From assembly GCA_003762615.1 (NCBI GenBank), contig RIAZ01000019.1, positions 33,280 to 97,279 of the forward strand: DNA of 64,000 nt, in the 5' to 3' direction. The notes under the pieces were generated by a model that saw only the letters and a program-made list of their open reading frames with translations, was not told where the DNA came from and made no database searches. Shown one piece after another: positions 36,842-45,328 of this stretch (positions are counted from its first letter, which is position 1; every line of letters begins with the position of its first letter). The stretch comes from Muribaculaceae bacterium Isolate-037 (Harlan) (GTDB lineage Bacteria > Bacteroidota > Bacteroidia > Bacteroidales > Muribaculaceae). The translations under genes and the position numbers were made by a program.

Positions 36842-38194
36842 ATGAATAGGTTAAAATCAGTTCTGTTATTATGTTTTGTTATGATGATGGCTGTGTCGTG
36901 TAAGGATAAGGAGGAGCCTGTCCATACATTGCAATTTGATGTGGAAGGCTTGAAACTGTCATACGATGCGATTACGGGTGCATTTGATGGGGATATACCG
37001 TCGGAAGGTAGCGTATTCACTATTATCGGAAAAGGTGAGTATTCAAACTATGTGTATGTCACTTCAATCATCATGAGAGATGATATGGAAGATGGGAAAG
37101 ATGAGAAATTTGAACTGTTGCCCCCAGGTTCCGAGGTTTCTGCTATTCAAAGAGGGGAATGGGGAGAGATAGAATATCTTACCATTACTCCACCATACAA
37201 GATTAAGTTCAGAATCAGTCCTAACAAGGGAAAAACGCCAAGGATTATTAATATCCGATTTGGGGAAGGAGATAATATCGGCAATATAAATCTCCGTCAG
37301 TCTAAGGATTTGAATCAGGAGGAGATACAATGGGATTATATATTCAGCAGCCCGGTCTCTACAAATGATATTTTCATAGGTAGCAGGTATCTTGGTATCC
37401 AGAATTGGAACTGCTCCGGAAATGCACCGCAGATTTATCCATCGGCAGTATTCCCGGCAAGCACATTTGCCACTACTTTTGACAAAGAATTTGTCGGGGA
37501 GAAAAATCCGATAACGTTATATACGGATTTCAGCGATCCTTTCATGGCAGAAATCAAGCAGCCGTCAATGGTAAATTATATCCGTTTTCTGAAAGAAATG
37601 CAGGCTTCGGAAGAATATGTAAAGGAAGCAACCCCGTCACTTAACCGGTTCCGGTTGGCAGATCTTGGTGCACCTGACAACATAAAGAATGTATTTTCTG
37701 ATAATCCCCGTCTGGCAGATGCGTTCTGTGAGATTATTTACCAGAAAACAGATGTTGATAAATTCAAGAATTGGGTTGTCGGAGAGATTATATTCAAGGG
37801 ATTGACCGTCACGATGGACTCTCCCGGAAAAGAGGGGTTATTTGTCGATGGGGATGTAGATAAGGACGATCCGGTATATGTTAAGAGTATCACCTATGGA
37901 GCCTCTGCTTATTTTGTAATAGGGAGTAATCTTGGTTACGATGAGATTAAGGTTATCCTGACTAAGCCGTCACTCACGGACGATGTGTGGGAGAAATTGG
38001 ATAAAACCGCACTTGTCCTTATCACTTCCTCATCCCCGGATGAGGAAGCTGATTTGTCAACTTCATACTCTTCATTAAGCTCATTTATGGAGCATCCATA
38101 CGATTCCGGTCAATACGGATACCCCATCTATTGCACAGGATGCTATCTTGACGATAATTCCTTTTTCCATTACCTCTGTGAGGAATATGAGTAG
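36842..38194 (+). CDS. CDC-like (thiol-activated cytolysin family) lipoprotein lacking domain 4
   Basis: The protein has 450 residues with a lipobox AVSC (Cys20). Residues about 25-155 resemble a BACON-type Ig domain (YKIKFRISPNKGKTPRIINI, then IRFG, then NINLRQS). The rest resembles the MACPF/CDC core. DDPVYVKSITYGASAYFVIG aligns with the cholesterol-dependent cytolysin strand PVYISSVAYGRTVY. TALVLITSSSPDEEADLSTS followed by YGYPIYCTGCYLDDN aligns with the CDC segment that ends PAYPISYTSTFLKDN. The protein stops just after this point, where true cytolysins continue into the membrane-binding domain 4. It would be a lipid-anchored, possibly surface-exposed pore former or a relative with another role. 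The target is unknown. Confidence 0.72.
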   Translation: MNRLKSVLLLCFVMMMAVSCKDKEEPVHTLQFDVEGLKLSYDAITGAFDGDIPSEGSVFTIIGKGEYSNYVYVTSIIMRDDMEDGKDEKFELLPPGSEVSAIQRGEWGEIEYLTITPPYKIKFRISPNKGKTPRIINIRFGEGDNIGNINLRQSKDLNQEEIQWDYIFSSPVSTNDIFIGSRYLGIQNWNCSGNAPQIYPSAVFPASTFATTFDKEFVGEKNPITLYTDFSDPFMAEIKQPSMVNYIRFLKEMQASEEYVKEATPSLNRFRLADLGAPDNIKNVFSDNPRLADAFCEIIYQKTDVDKFKNWVVGEIIFKGLTVTMDSPGKEGLFVDGDVDKDDPVYVKSITYGASAYFVIGSNLGYDEIKVILTKPSLTDDVWEKLDKTALVLITSSSPDEEADLSTSYSSLSSFMEHPYDSGQYGYPIYCTGCYLDDNSFFHYLCEEYE

Positions 38195-38270
38195 ATTATT
38201 GCATAAGGAAAAACAGAAGGACATGGTAAACTGAATCTTTATAAAGAGAACCGGGTGGTACATGCGATGA

Positions 38271-38440
38271 AACTCTGAAGTGAAACTGCGCCAAACTCTG
38301 AAGTGAAATTGCGCCAAACTCTGAAGTGAAATTGCGCCAAACTCTGAAGTGAAATTGCGCCAAACTCTGAAGTGAAATTGCGCCAAACTCTGAAGTGAAA
38401 CTGCGCCAAACTCTGAAGTGAAACTGCGCCAAACTCTGAA
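38271..38440 (+). repeat. Eight direct repeats, 23-bp period, upstream of an ATPase gene
   Basis: AACTCTGAA begins at 38271, 38294, 38317, 38340, 38363, 38386, 38409 and 38432, exactly 23 bp apart. The unit AACTCTGAAGTGAAATTGCG plus CCA varies only at one C/T position. There are no spacers, so this is not CRISPR. The array ends 47 bp before the ATPase ATG. Confidence 0.95.
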
Positions 38441-38457
38441 ATGTCAAAATTATTTAT

Positions 38458-38465
38458 TATATTTG
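38458..38465 (+). promoter_or_regulatory. -7 box of the third ATPase gene
   Basis: TATATTTG at 38458-38465 matches TAnnTTTG and lies 22 bp before the ATG. A position 19-23 bp upstream falls in the last 23-bp repeat copy, so copy number could alter the promoter. Confidence 0.55.
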
Positions 38466-38487
38466 CACCACAAAACAAAGGAATAAT

Positions 38488-39771
38488 ATGGAAACGCGTA
38501 AATATAAGAAACGAATTGTTGACAAGATTCTTGCAAGGAAATTATCCGGGAAAGGAGCTGTTTTGATTGAGGGTGCTAAATGGTGTGGAAAAACTACTAC
38601 AGCAGAGCAACAGGCAAAGAGCGTTCTTTATATGTCCAAATCAGGATCATTGCAGCGTAACCGTGAATTAGCGATGATGAATCCTGATCTGTTGTTGCGC
38701 GGTGAGCGTCCTCGATTGATTGACGAATGGCAAGTAGCACCTGAATTGTGGGATAGTATACGGTTTGATGTGGATCATGCCGGTGCTCTTGGACAGTTCA
38801 TACTTACCGGTTCATGTGTACCGCCTGATATGTCAAATGTTATACACAGCGGCACCGGAAGATTTGCATGGCTGAGAATGCGTCCTATGTCGCTTTGGGA
38901 ATCAGGAGATTCAACAGGCGAAGTGTCCTTATCAAACTTATTTACATCGCCCGAAAGGATAGGAGGGATAAACACACAAAATCTCGAAAGCATTGCATAT
39001 CTCCTGTGTAGAGGAGGTTGGCCGCTTGCTGTGGATATGGCAGACCGGGAGATTGCTCTTGATCAAGCATTCGATTATGTCAAGGCTGTTGAGCAACGCG
39101 ACGTGAGGGAGGCAGATGGCATTGCCCGCGATCCATCAAGAGTGCATCGCTTATTGAGGTCTTATGCCAGGCATCAGGGAGCGCAGGCAAATTTTGCCAC
39201 GATAAAAGCCGATCTGATAGAGAACGAAGGAGAGGGTCTTGATGAAGTCACAGTTGCCTCATATATAAAGGCTCTTAAAAGCATTTTTGTCATAGAGGAT
39301 TCAGAAGCCTGGAATCCTAATCTCCGTTCCAAAACCGCGATTCGGACATCAGATACAAGATATTTTACAGATCCATCAATTGCAACTGCAGTATTAGGTC
39401 TCGGTCCGGATGATTTGATAGCTGACCTTGAAACATTTGGGCTATTGTTTGAGACAATGTGCATAAGAGATCTCCGTGTATATGCTGACGCAGTAAACGG
39501 AACTGTTTACCATTATAGGGATAAGAATGGATTGGAATGTGATGCCGTAATTCACTTAAGAAATGGCAATTACGGCTTAATTGAAGTAAAATTGGGAGGA
39601 GAAAGACTAATCAACGAAGGCGCATCTACGTTGAAAATGCTTTCCGAAAAGATCGATACGACAAAAATGAAGAAACCCGCGTTCATTATGGTTCTTACTG
39701 CTGTTGGAGATTACGCATACCAAAGACCGGACGGTGTCTATGTGGTTCCTATTGGTTGTCTAAAAGACTAA
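38488..39771 (+). CDS. AAA ATPase with DUF4143/PD-(D/E)XK-like C-terminus, WCGKTT type (second copy)
   Basis: The protein has 427 residues and is a close paralogue of the minus-strand gene at 10293. The P-loop GAKWCGKTTTAEQQA is near residues 27-41; RLIDEWQVAPELWDSIR and GQFILTGSCVPPDMSNVIHSG follow, then MRPMSLWESGDSTGEVSL. The C-terminal LECDAVIHLRNGNYGLIEVKLGG shows the D...ExK nuclease-like pattern, and the end is PDGVYVVPIGCLKD. All motifs are intact. Eight 23-bp repeats precede it. It is followed after 39 bp by the PRTase gene on the same strand. Function is unknown. Confidence 0.91.
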   Translation: METRKYKKRIVDKILARKLSGKGAVLIEGAKWCGKTTTAEQQAKSVLYMSKSGSLQRNRELAMMNPDLLLRGERPRLIDEWQVAPELWDSIRFDVDHAGALGQFILTGSCVPPDMSNVIHSGTGRFAWLRMRPMSLWESGDSTGEVSLSNLFTSPERIGGINTQNLESIAYLLCRGGWPLAVDMADREIALDQAFDYVKAVEQRDVREADGIARDPSRVHRLLRSYARHQGAQANFATIKADLIENEGEGLDEVTVASYIKALKSIFVIEDSEAWNPNLRSKTAIRTSDTRYFTDPSIATAVLGLGPDDLIADLETFGLLFETMCIRDLRVYADAVNGTVYHYRDKNGLECDAVIHLRNGNYGLIEVKLGGERLINEGASTLKMLSEKIDTTKMKKPAFIMVLTAVGDYAYQRPDGVYVVPIGCLKD

Positions 39772-39810
39772 GTGGTAAAGGCTGTTTAACCTTTAGGAAT
39801 AAGTTTGCGG

Positions 39811-40401
39811 ATGAAGGTATTGACTTTGAATGAGGAGGGATTGCGGATGGCTGCGAGGCGGCTCGCTGACGATATTGTCGGGAGTTGTCCTGATGGTTTT
39901 GACCTTATGGTGGGGATACGTCGGGGAGGTGCGTTTGTTGCCGACGGATTGCGGGAAGCGTTGCCCGACGGTTATTGCCGCTGTAGGAGGGATGTGGAGC
40001 TACAGCGTCCGTCAACGAAGAGGAAGGGTGACAGACTCTTTGCAATACTGCGTAAAATGCCGATATGGATGCTTGATACCTTGCGCTGCGTGGAGGCACG
40101 TATGTTGCAATTATCTTGCCGTGGCAGGAGGGTGGAAGAGATGGGACTGTCGCTCGATACCGCTCCATTACCCTCGTTGGATGAGAAGCCTCGGATATTG
40201 GTGGTGGATGATGCAATCGACTCCGGAGTGACGATACGCGTGGTCTGCGACGCACTGCAAGAGAGATATGGCACGGATGCCGTGATAAAAACGGCTGTCG
40301 TGACAGTGACGACCGATGCCCCGCTCTTGGATGCAGATTTCTATTGCTGTCATGACCATACGCTCGTGAGATTTCCTTGGTCAATGGATTACAAACGGTA
40401 G
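39811..40401 (+). CDS. Phosphoribosyltransferase-domain protein
   Basis: The protein has 196 residues. I start it at the ATG at 39811; a TTG two codons earlier is possible. The PRPP loop ILVVDDAIDSGVTIRVVCDAL near residues 130-150 is the type I PRTase signature. GFDLMVGIRRGGAFVADGL is the upstream PRTase loop. The base-specificity hood is unlike the standard purine or pyrimidine salvage enzymes, so the substrate is unclear. The HAD gene starts 5 bp after its stop, so the two are co-translated and probably act on the same phosphorylated metabolite. Confidence 0.85.
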   Translation: MKVLTLNEEGLRMAARRLADDIVGSCPDGFDLMVGIRRGGAFVADGLREALPDGYCRCRRDVELQRPSTKRKGDRLFAILRKMPIWMLDTLRCVEARMLQLSCRGRRVEEMGLSLDTAPLPSLDEKPRILVVDDAIDSGVTIRVVCDALQERYGTDAVIKTAVVTVTTDAPLLDADFYCCHDHTLVRFPWSMDYKR

Positions 40402-40406
40402 AGGTT

Positions 40407-41102
40407 ATGGAGAAATACGACATGGGGAAAACTGACACAGGGAAAGACGACAGAACACCTCTCATGGTGGTTGACCTTGATGGCACTTTGGTGAGCGTCA
40501 ATACGTTCACGCTTTTTACGAAATGGTTGGTGCGACATCTCTATCATGATTCCGGATTCATTCCTCTCATGGGATTGTGTCGTGATGTGTTGCTTAGGAA
40601 ATGTCGTCTTATCCCACATTCTGAAGTGAAACGACGGATATTGAGGATTGCAGCAAATAATTGCAAAGAGAGCGATTTCCGAAAATTTGCAGAATCACTC
40701 AAATCCTGTCTGCGACCGGAAGTGATGACTCTTATCAAGGATTTAATGCAGGAGGGTGGTACGGTAGTACTTGCCACTGCAGCTACGGCTGTATATGCCC
40801 TGCCGTTTGCCGGGATTTTGGGCATACCATATTGCGAGGCTACCCAATACTCCGGTTCATCCGCTACCTCCGAATCAGATTTTGAGGAATGTAGGGGTGT
40901 TGTCAAGAGGATGCGTGTGGAGAGACTTGCACGCGATAGGAATCTGCGTATAGAGTGTGTGCTGACGGATCATCATGATGATCTGCCGCTTCTCTCGCTT
41001 CCCGACATAGAGCGCATCTTGGTGGCACCATCGTCTCATACGGAATCCGTGGTGAGGGGAGAAGGTTTGGATTACCGTATTATAGGGAACGAAAAAATAT
41101 AG
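40407..41102 (+). CDS. HAD-superfamily hydrolase
   Basis: The protein has 231 residues with the start at 40407, just after a GAGG ribosome-binding site. Motif I is MVVDLDGTLVSVNTF. A helical cap (about 35-100) follows, then motif II in TVVLATAATA and motif IV-like VLTDHHDDLPLLSL. It is of the HAD-IB/phosphoserine-phosphatase-like group that includes proteins acting on phospho-sugars or lipids. The tight link with the PRTase gene suggests a small salvage or repair pathway. The substrate cannot be told. Confidence 0.85.
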   Translation: MEKYDMGKTDTGKDDRTPLMVVDLDGTLVSVNTFTLFTKWLVRHLYHDSGFIPLMGLCRDVLLRKCRLIPHSEVKRRILRIAANNCKESDFRKFAESLKSCLRPEVMTLIKDLMQEGGTVVLATAATAVYALPFAGILGIPYCEATQYSGSSATSESDFEECRGVVKRMRVERLARDRNLRIECVLTDHHDDLPLLSLPDIERILVAPSSHTESVVRGEGLDYRIIGNEKI

Positions 41103-41108
41103 TGGATG

Positions 41109-41144
41109 GAAAAAGACCCCCGTCATGGACGAGGGTCGGGGGTC
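41109..41144 (-). terminator. Terminator overlapping the 3' end of a DUF4230 gene
   Basis: Read on the minus strand, GACCCCCG (41144-41137) pairs with CGGGGGTC (41122-41115) and is followed by TTTTT. The left arm lies in the last codons (PTPDPRP) of the gene that ends at 41123. Confidence 0.8.
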
Positions 41145-41716
41145 GGGTCGATTATTATGACCGGTGCGTTCTTATCGTCAGTGCCCTTCATTGCATTCAG
41201 TAGCGGTGTCAGGGTGGCTATGGCATTCTTACGTGCCTGGCGCACGTAGCCGCGTTTATACACGCGCTTACGCGACTCCTCCTGCCATTTGCTCTTTATT
41301 GCATTCTCCTCGGCGGCGGTCATTGTGCGGCTGAAGACTGAGTTGCGAGCATCCCAAGCATCCAGCACCTCGTATGCTCCCGGTTCGGCATTCTCAAGAA
41401 TGTCTACGCGTTCGCGGGGAAGATACACAAGGGTGGTGTCGCCACGTTGTTCTATACGCAGGCTGTCAAGGTCAAAACGTATGCGACCCTCCACAGTCTG
41501 GCGTGCCACAATCCATTTCCCGTTGATATGTGCCTTAATAGCCATCTCGTCATGAATGTCGGAGGTGCATAGTTCCACCATACGGGTGATTGACTTAATG
41601 CGAGCCTCATTGGTCTTATATTCCGGAGTCGGGGCAGACGGACGAAGGGTCCATGCTATGAATGCAACCATAGCGATAACCGTCACGGCGATTATTATCT
41701 TAATCCATTTGTTCAT
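41123..41716 (-). CDS. DUF4230 family membrane-anchored protein
   Basis: The protein has 197 residues. One N-terminal helix (about 5-24) anchors a periplasmic domain. ELCTSDIHDEMAIKAHINGK, then WIVARQTVEGRIRFDLDSLR and TLVYLPRERVDILENAEPG, are typical of DUF4230 proteins, which have no known function. A related lipoprotein gene lies 40 bp upstream on the same strand. The C-terminus is Pro/Asp-rich and doubles as terminator sequence. Confidence 0.75.
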   Translation of the reverse strand: MNKWIKIIIAVTVIAMVAFIAWTLRPSAPTPEYKTNEARIKSITRMVELCTSDIHDEMAIKAHINGKWIVARQTVEGRIRFDLDSLRIEQRGDTTLVYLPRERVDILENAEPGAYEVLDAWDARNSVFSRTMTAAEENAIKSKWQEESRKRVYKRGYVRQARKNAIATLTPLLNAMKGTDDKNAPVIIIDPTPDPRP

Positions 41717-41756
41717 CGTGTGCAGGAATTACTGTGTGTAGGTATTATTGTAAACC

Positions 41757-42380
41757 TCATTTGAAACTTATTTCAGCCTTATATCCCCAGTTGGAGATAA
41801 GTTCCGTAAGGTAAGCACGTGCCTTATCCTCGGCAGCCTTGCGCAGATGATCGGTGGCACCGGCTTTTGCAGACATCTCCTTTTTCACCTCCTTTGCCAT
41901 CTGTGATTTGAGCGATGCGCGTTCGGAAGGGGTGATTGAGGAGCGGAGTCCCGTCACGCGGCTGTGCACCTCATGGAGCTGGGGTTCTCGTCCGTCGGTC
42001 ATGATCTCGATCGGAGGGAGTGTGAGGTAGGCGGTGCCTGTCTCTGTGTCCACTTCGACATCCTCGCTGGAAACCTTGCTCAGATCGAGATATGCCACGA
42101 TATAAGTATCGTAGGAATATACGCCGAGACGCGTGCCTATCTTCATCCGATTCAGCAGGGCGGATGCCTTAGCTTCGATACTCTTGGCGTCCTTATATTC
42201 CGGATCGGAAATCATACCCACCTTCCCGACAGTCATACGTGCCAATTCCAGACGGCTCACGTTCTGAAGCTGCGAGGAGATCTCAAGCGGATAATCCTTC
42301 TCCTTGTGGGAGCATCCGGAAAGAGGAATCATAAAGATTGCAATGATGATGTTGATAGTTATGCCGATAAGATTCTTCAT
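41757..42380 (-). CDS. DUF4230 family lipoprotein
   Basis: The protein has 207 residues from the ATG at 42380, which gives a lipobox LSGC. The fold pattern parallels the next gene: ISSQLQNVSRLELARMTVGK, then LGVYSYDTYIVAYLDLSKVS and AYLTLPPIEIMTDGREPQLH, then a Lys/Ala-rich helix. The pair probably arose by duplication. One is lipid-anchored and the other membrane-anchored, which hints at a complex. Role unknown. Confidence 0.75.
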   Translation of the reverse strand: MKNLIGITINIIIAIFMIPLSGCSHKEKDYPLEISSQLQNVSRLELARMTVGKVGMISDPEYKDAKSIEAKASALLNRMKIGTRLGVYSYDTYIVAYLDLSKVSSEDVEVDTETGTAYLTLPPIEIMTDGREPQLHEVHSRVTGLRSSITPSERASLKSQMAKEVKKEMSAKAGATDHLRKAAEDKARAYLTELISNWGYKAEISFK

Positions 42381-42561
42381 AATACAATTATTCTTCATAC
42401 CCTTATTTGACATATTCCCCGGTCATAAGTTACATTCGGGATGGTTAATAATTGCAAAAAAAAATTGTATTCTAAATACGAAGCATATATTTTTATTGTA
42501 ACTTTGCCATGTCAAATAATGAGGTTTAGACAAATTCAATCAGAATGATTCAGAATCAATC

Positions 42562-44295
42562 ATGATTATCCGTTTCATTGTCATATTAGTGTTTGCAATC
42601 GTGCTGACCTGTTGTGGAGGTCAGCCGGATCCGCGTCTTGAGGAAGTGGAGAGGTTGATTTCCGTCTCTCCGCGAGAAGCGATGGATTCGTTGGATGCAA
42701 TCAGGTATGACAGATTGTCATCTTATGATAAGGAGTATTATGATTTCCTTATGGTAAAATCGCGCGACAAGGCGTTTGTCATCCACAAGTCTGACAGCCT
42801 TATCCTACGGGTTATTTCCAATGAGAAGCGGCATAAGAGTAGGGGAAGATATGCAGAGGCACTTTATTACGGCGGACGTGTGTATCACGATTTGGGAGAT
42901 TACCCCACAGCCCTAAATTATTATCAGAATGCGTTAGACTACACTCCGGCTGATGGTGGGGATAATGTTCTGCGTGGAAAGATACTGGCTCAGACAGGCG
43001 ATCTGTTGATGGCACTGAGACTCTATGAGAAAGCTATACCATACGTTGAGGAGGCGTTGAAATTGGATTCCATACAAAGGGATTCACTCAATATGATTTA
43101 TGATGCTGAATTGTTGGGAAGTCTTTATCTTTACATGAAAAATTATGATAAGGCAGAGGAGCAATTTCGGCAGACAATGCAACTGTCAGATAGAATATCT
43201 CCGGACGATTCACCATCTCTTCAGATAAATCTTGCATGGACATGCTACAAAAAAGGAGATATTGAGCAAGCGTTGAGATTTATACGTTGTGCGTTATCCG
43301 GCAGTGATTCATTATCCAAACCTGCCGCCTTGTCATGCGCAGCTTTCATATACAAGAGAGCGGGTATATGCGACACTGCGATGATGTATGCGAGTGAGTT
43401 GATACGAGATAAGCGTTCGGACAACAATAAAAATGGATATAAGATATTGCTATCTAATCAGATGAGAAGATATGTGCCGACAGATTCATTACTTCGTTAC
43501 ATTGATGAATATCGCGATGAGATTGAGTCATATCTTGAACGTAACGGCGACCGGCAAGCTCTGCTACAGACGTCATTCTACAATTATCAATTGCATCAGC
43601 GCGAAAAAATAAAGGTGGAAAGGGATAATGAGTATCTATATATGTGGATTTTTGGCATGTCAGTTCTCATTTTATTACTGATAGTTGCACTCCTTTATCT
43701 TAAGAATAGGAATCAATCAGAGAAGTTGCGACTACATGAGGCAATAGACAATACGAAAATTTTGCGTGGGATGCTTGAAAGCGGGGAAGATGGTATCCGG
43801 CAGTGGTCGGAAAATACGGAGTATCGAAAGGGGGTATCATTGGATATAAATAGTAGTATTCATTCATCCGGTATGAATGAATTGCGGATGCGCCTACGGG
43901 AAGAATTGCTTTCTATTGTGAACGATAATAAACAAATATCGGAAATCTCGCCTGTAATATTGAATTCGGAGGCTTACAAGAAGATTCAGCAATATCTCGA
44001 TGCTGGGAAACCGATTGTTGCTAAGAACCGTCTGTGGGATGAAATAGAAAGTATGGTAATAGAGAGTTCTCCGGAATTTAAGCAGCGGTTGTACCTGCTT
44101 ACGGGTAGTGATCTGTCGACTTTCGATTATCATCTCGCTCTGCTCATAAAGTGCGGTTTTACTCCTACAAATGTGTCGGTGTTGATAGGAAAGGCAAAAA
44201 ACACTATTTCATATCATAGAGGAGAACTTGTGCTAAAGGCATTTGATAAGAAATTGCCTACGGGTATAATTGATAGGATAATACGTTTATTATAA
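42562..44295 (+). CDS. Membrane-bound TPR protein with C-terminal HTH-like domain, probable regulator
   Basis: The protein has 577 residues. The signal MIIRFIVILVFAIVLTCCGG may be lipidated. TPR repeats run from about 45 to 330 (RYAEALYYGGRVYHDLGDYPTALNYYQNALD and others). One transmembrane helix (about 357-376, YMWIFGMSVLILLLIVALLYL) is followed by a cytoplasmic part. Its end (LALLIKCGFTPTNVSVLIGKAKNTISYHRGELVLKAF) looks like a helix-turn-helix of the kind found in Bacteroidales TPR regulators. TAACTTTG at 42499-42506 may be its -7 box. It stands directly before the AT-rich MACPF island and may control it, but a strong terminator separates them. Confidence 0.72.
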   Translation: MIIRFIVILVFAIVLTCCGGQPDPRLEEVERLISVSPREAMDSLDAIRYDRLSSYDKEYYDFLMVKSRDKAFVIHKSDSLILRVISNEKRHKSRGRYAEALYYGGRVYHDLGDYPTALNYYQNALDYTPADGGDNVLRGKILAQTGDLLMALRLYEKAIPYVEEALKLDSIQRDSLNMIYDAELLGSLYLYMKNYDKAEEQFRQTMQLSDRISPDDSPSLQINLAWTCYKKGDIEQALRFIRCALSGSDSLSKPAALSCAAFIYKRAGICDTAMMYASELIRDKRSDNNKNGYKILLSNQMRRYVPTDSLLRYIDEYRDEIESYLERNGDRQALLQTSFYNYQLHQREKIKVERDNEYLYMWIFGMSVLILLLIVALLYLKNRNQSEKLRLHEAIDNTKILRGMLESGEDGIRQWSENTEYRKGVSLDINSSIHSSGMNELRMRLREELLSIVNDNKQISEISPVILNSEAYKKIQQYLDAGKPIVAKNRLWDEIESMVIESSPEFKQRLYLLTGSDLSTFDYHLALLIKCGFTPTNVSVLIGKAKNTISYHRGELVLKAFDKKLPTGIIDRIIRLL

Positions 44296-44317
44296 GGTAT
44301 TTATATGTTTGGGTTGT

Positions 44318-44383
44318 GTTCCAATTTAGTTCCAATTTAATTTCATATATGCATTTTGGAACTAAATTGGAACTCTTTTTTTA
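44318..44383 (+). terminator. Terminator after the TPR regulator
   Basis: A perfect 18-bp stem (44318-44335 with 44356-44373, GTTCCAATTTAGTTCCAA) is followed by a run of T after a single C. Confidence 0.9.
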
Positions 44384-44448
44384 TCATTAATGTAGATTGA
44401 TGTCTTAATTTTGGGGAAATTTTTGATACTAAACTTATGTCAATTTGC

Positions 44449-44838
44449 ATGAATAAATTTTTCATTTATCCGATAATAGTTGGTGCGGTACTTTTTTCTG
44501 TAGCAGAAATCCAAGGTGCTGCCGACACTGCCGACGACACAACTTATGTAGTGGAGATCACAGAGAATTCAGATACTGAATATCTTTATCCAACTCCAAA
44601 TAAACATCGCATGCCTTCAAAGAGGAGTATTTGCCTGATAACACCGCAAGGAATAAGCACGCAGATGGTTGCAACGGAGGATATCGATCTTTTTGAGATA
44701 TATAGTCCGCTTGGAGAATGTCTGGGTATTTTTGCTTCAGAGCAGGATTTCATAACATTCATCTATAGAATGGATGGTACGGTGGAAATCAGACTTCATC
44801 ACGATGATGGTATTTTGTATGGGTATCTTTATCGTTGA
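44449..44838 (+). CDS. Small exported protein, unknown
   Basis: The protein has 129 residues. The ATG at 44449 (MNKFFIYPIIVGAVLFSVAEIQGA) gives a signal peptide; an in-frame ATG four codons earlier is equally possible. The mature part contains YLYPTPNKHRMPSKRSICLI and ends in a beta-rich stretch (VEIRLHHDDGILYGYLYR). It resembles the short DUF3244-like exported proteins of Bacteroides only in size and in the Pro/Arg segment, so I do not assign it. It is the first gene of the AT-rich island. Confidence 0.55.
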   Translation: MNKFFIYPIIVGAVLFSVAEIQGAADTADDTTYVVEITENSDTEYLYPTPNKHRMPSKRSICLITPQGISTQMVATEDIDLFEIYSPLGECLGIFASEQDFITFIYRMDGTVEIRLHHDDGILYGYLYR

Positions 44839-44882
44839 TGATAGGAAATGGTATGCCTGTGGCTGTTTGCTAATGAGTGAAC

Positions 44883-44911
44883 TTGATTGATTATTAATAC
44901 ACCTAAATTTG
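44883..44911 (+). promoter_or_regulatory. Possible promoter of the MACPF operon
   Basis: TTG at 44883-44885, an 18-bp spacer and the perfect -7 box TAAATTTG at 44904-44911 are present. The ATG at 44918 follows by only 6 bp, so the transcript would be nearly leaderless if this box is used. Confidence 0.4.
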
Positions 44912-44917
44912 TTTTTT

Positions 44918-45328
44918 ATGAAGATTGTAAAATGTATATTATCAATTTTGTTAGTGGTGATCTTTGCCCAATGTGGTAAGGATGATGAGAAGGTAGATGA
45001 TCTTATTAAGGTTTCCGTTTTCCAAACTATGTGGGAAGGTACCCTCAAAGATAGCCAGGGTAAGGAATATGCAGTAAGGCTACTTTTTGATTACGAATCA
45101 TTCGGAACATTCCTTTATAAGACAAATAATGATGATTCCTTTGATGATGAACAGGGCTTTAAATATAATCAGGAAGGTCGTATTATAAAAATTTTCCCGA
45201 TTTACCCTATTGATATTATTGTAGGAGAATGGTGGATTACTAAATATGATGGCAAACACATGACCCTGACAAGAGATCCGGAAACCACATTTTCATCAAC
45301 AATTACTTTAACCCAAATAATAAAATGA
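44918..45328 (+). CDS. Small lipoprotein coupled to the MACPF gene (copy 1)
   Basis: The protein has 136 residues from the ATG at 44918, with a lipobox FAQC (Cys19). The mature part is beta-rich: VFQTMWEGTLKDSQGKEYAV, then EWWITKYDGKHMTLTRDPET, a pattern like small lipocalin-type barrels. Its stop codon overlaps the start of the MACPF gene (ATGA at 45325-45328), so the two proteins are made in a linked way. A paralogue at 46974 has the same arrangement with a decayed MACPF gene. A partner, chaperone or self-protection role for the pore former is an inference. Confidence 0.8.
   Translation: MKIVKCILSILLVVIFAQCGKDDEKVDDLIKVSVFQTMWEGTLKDSQGKEYAVRLLFDYESFGTFLYKTNNDDSFDDEQGFKYNQEGRIIKIFPIYPIDIIVGEWWITKYDGKHMTLTRDPETTFSSTITLTQIIK

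Noticed and set aside
38271..38440. Array of eight regular repeats as CRISPR
   Set aside because: Units follow each other without unique spacers, and no cas genes are near.
38081..38478. Minus-strand frames with SLAQFHFRVWR repeats
   Set aside because: They are translations of the 23-bp repeat array in three frames; a real repeat protein would favour one frame.
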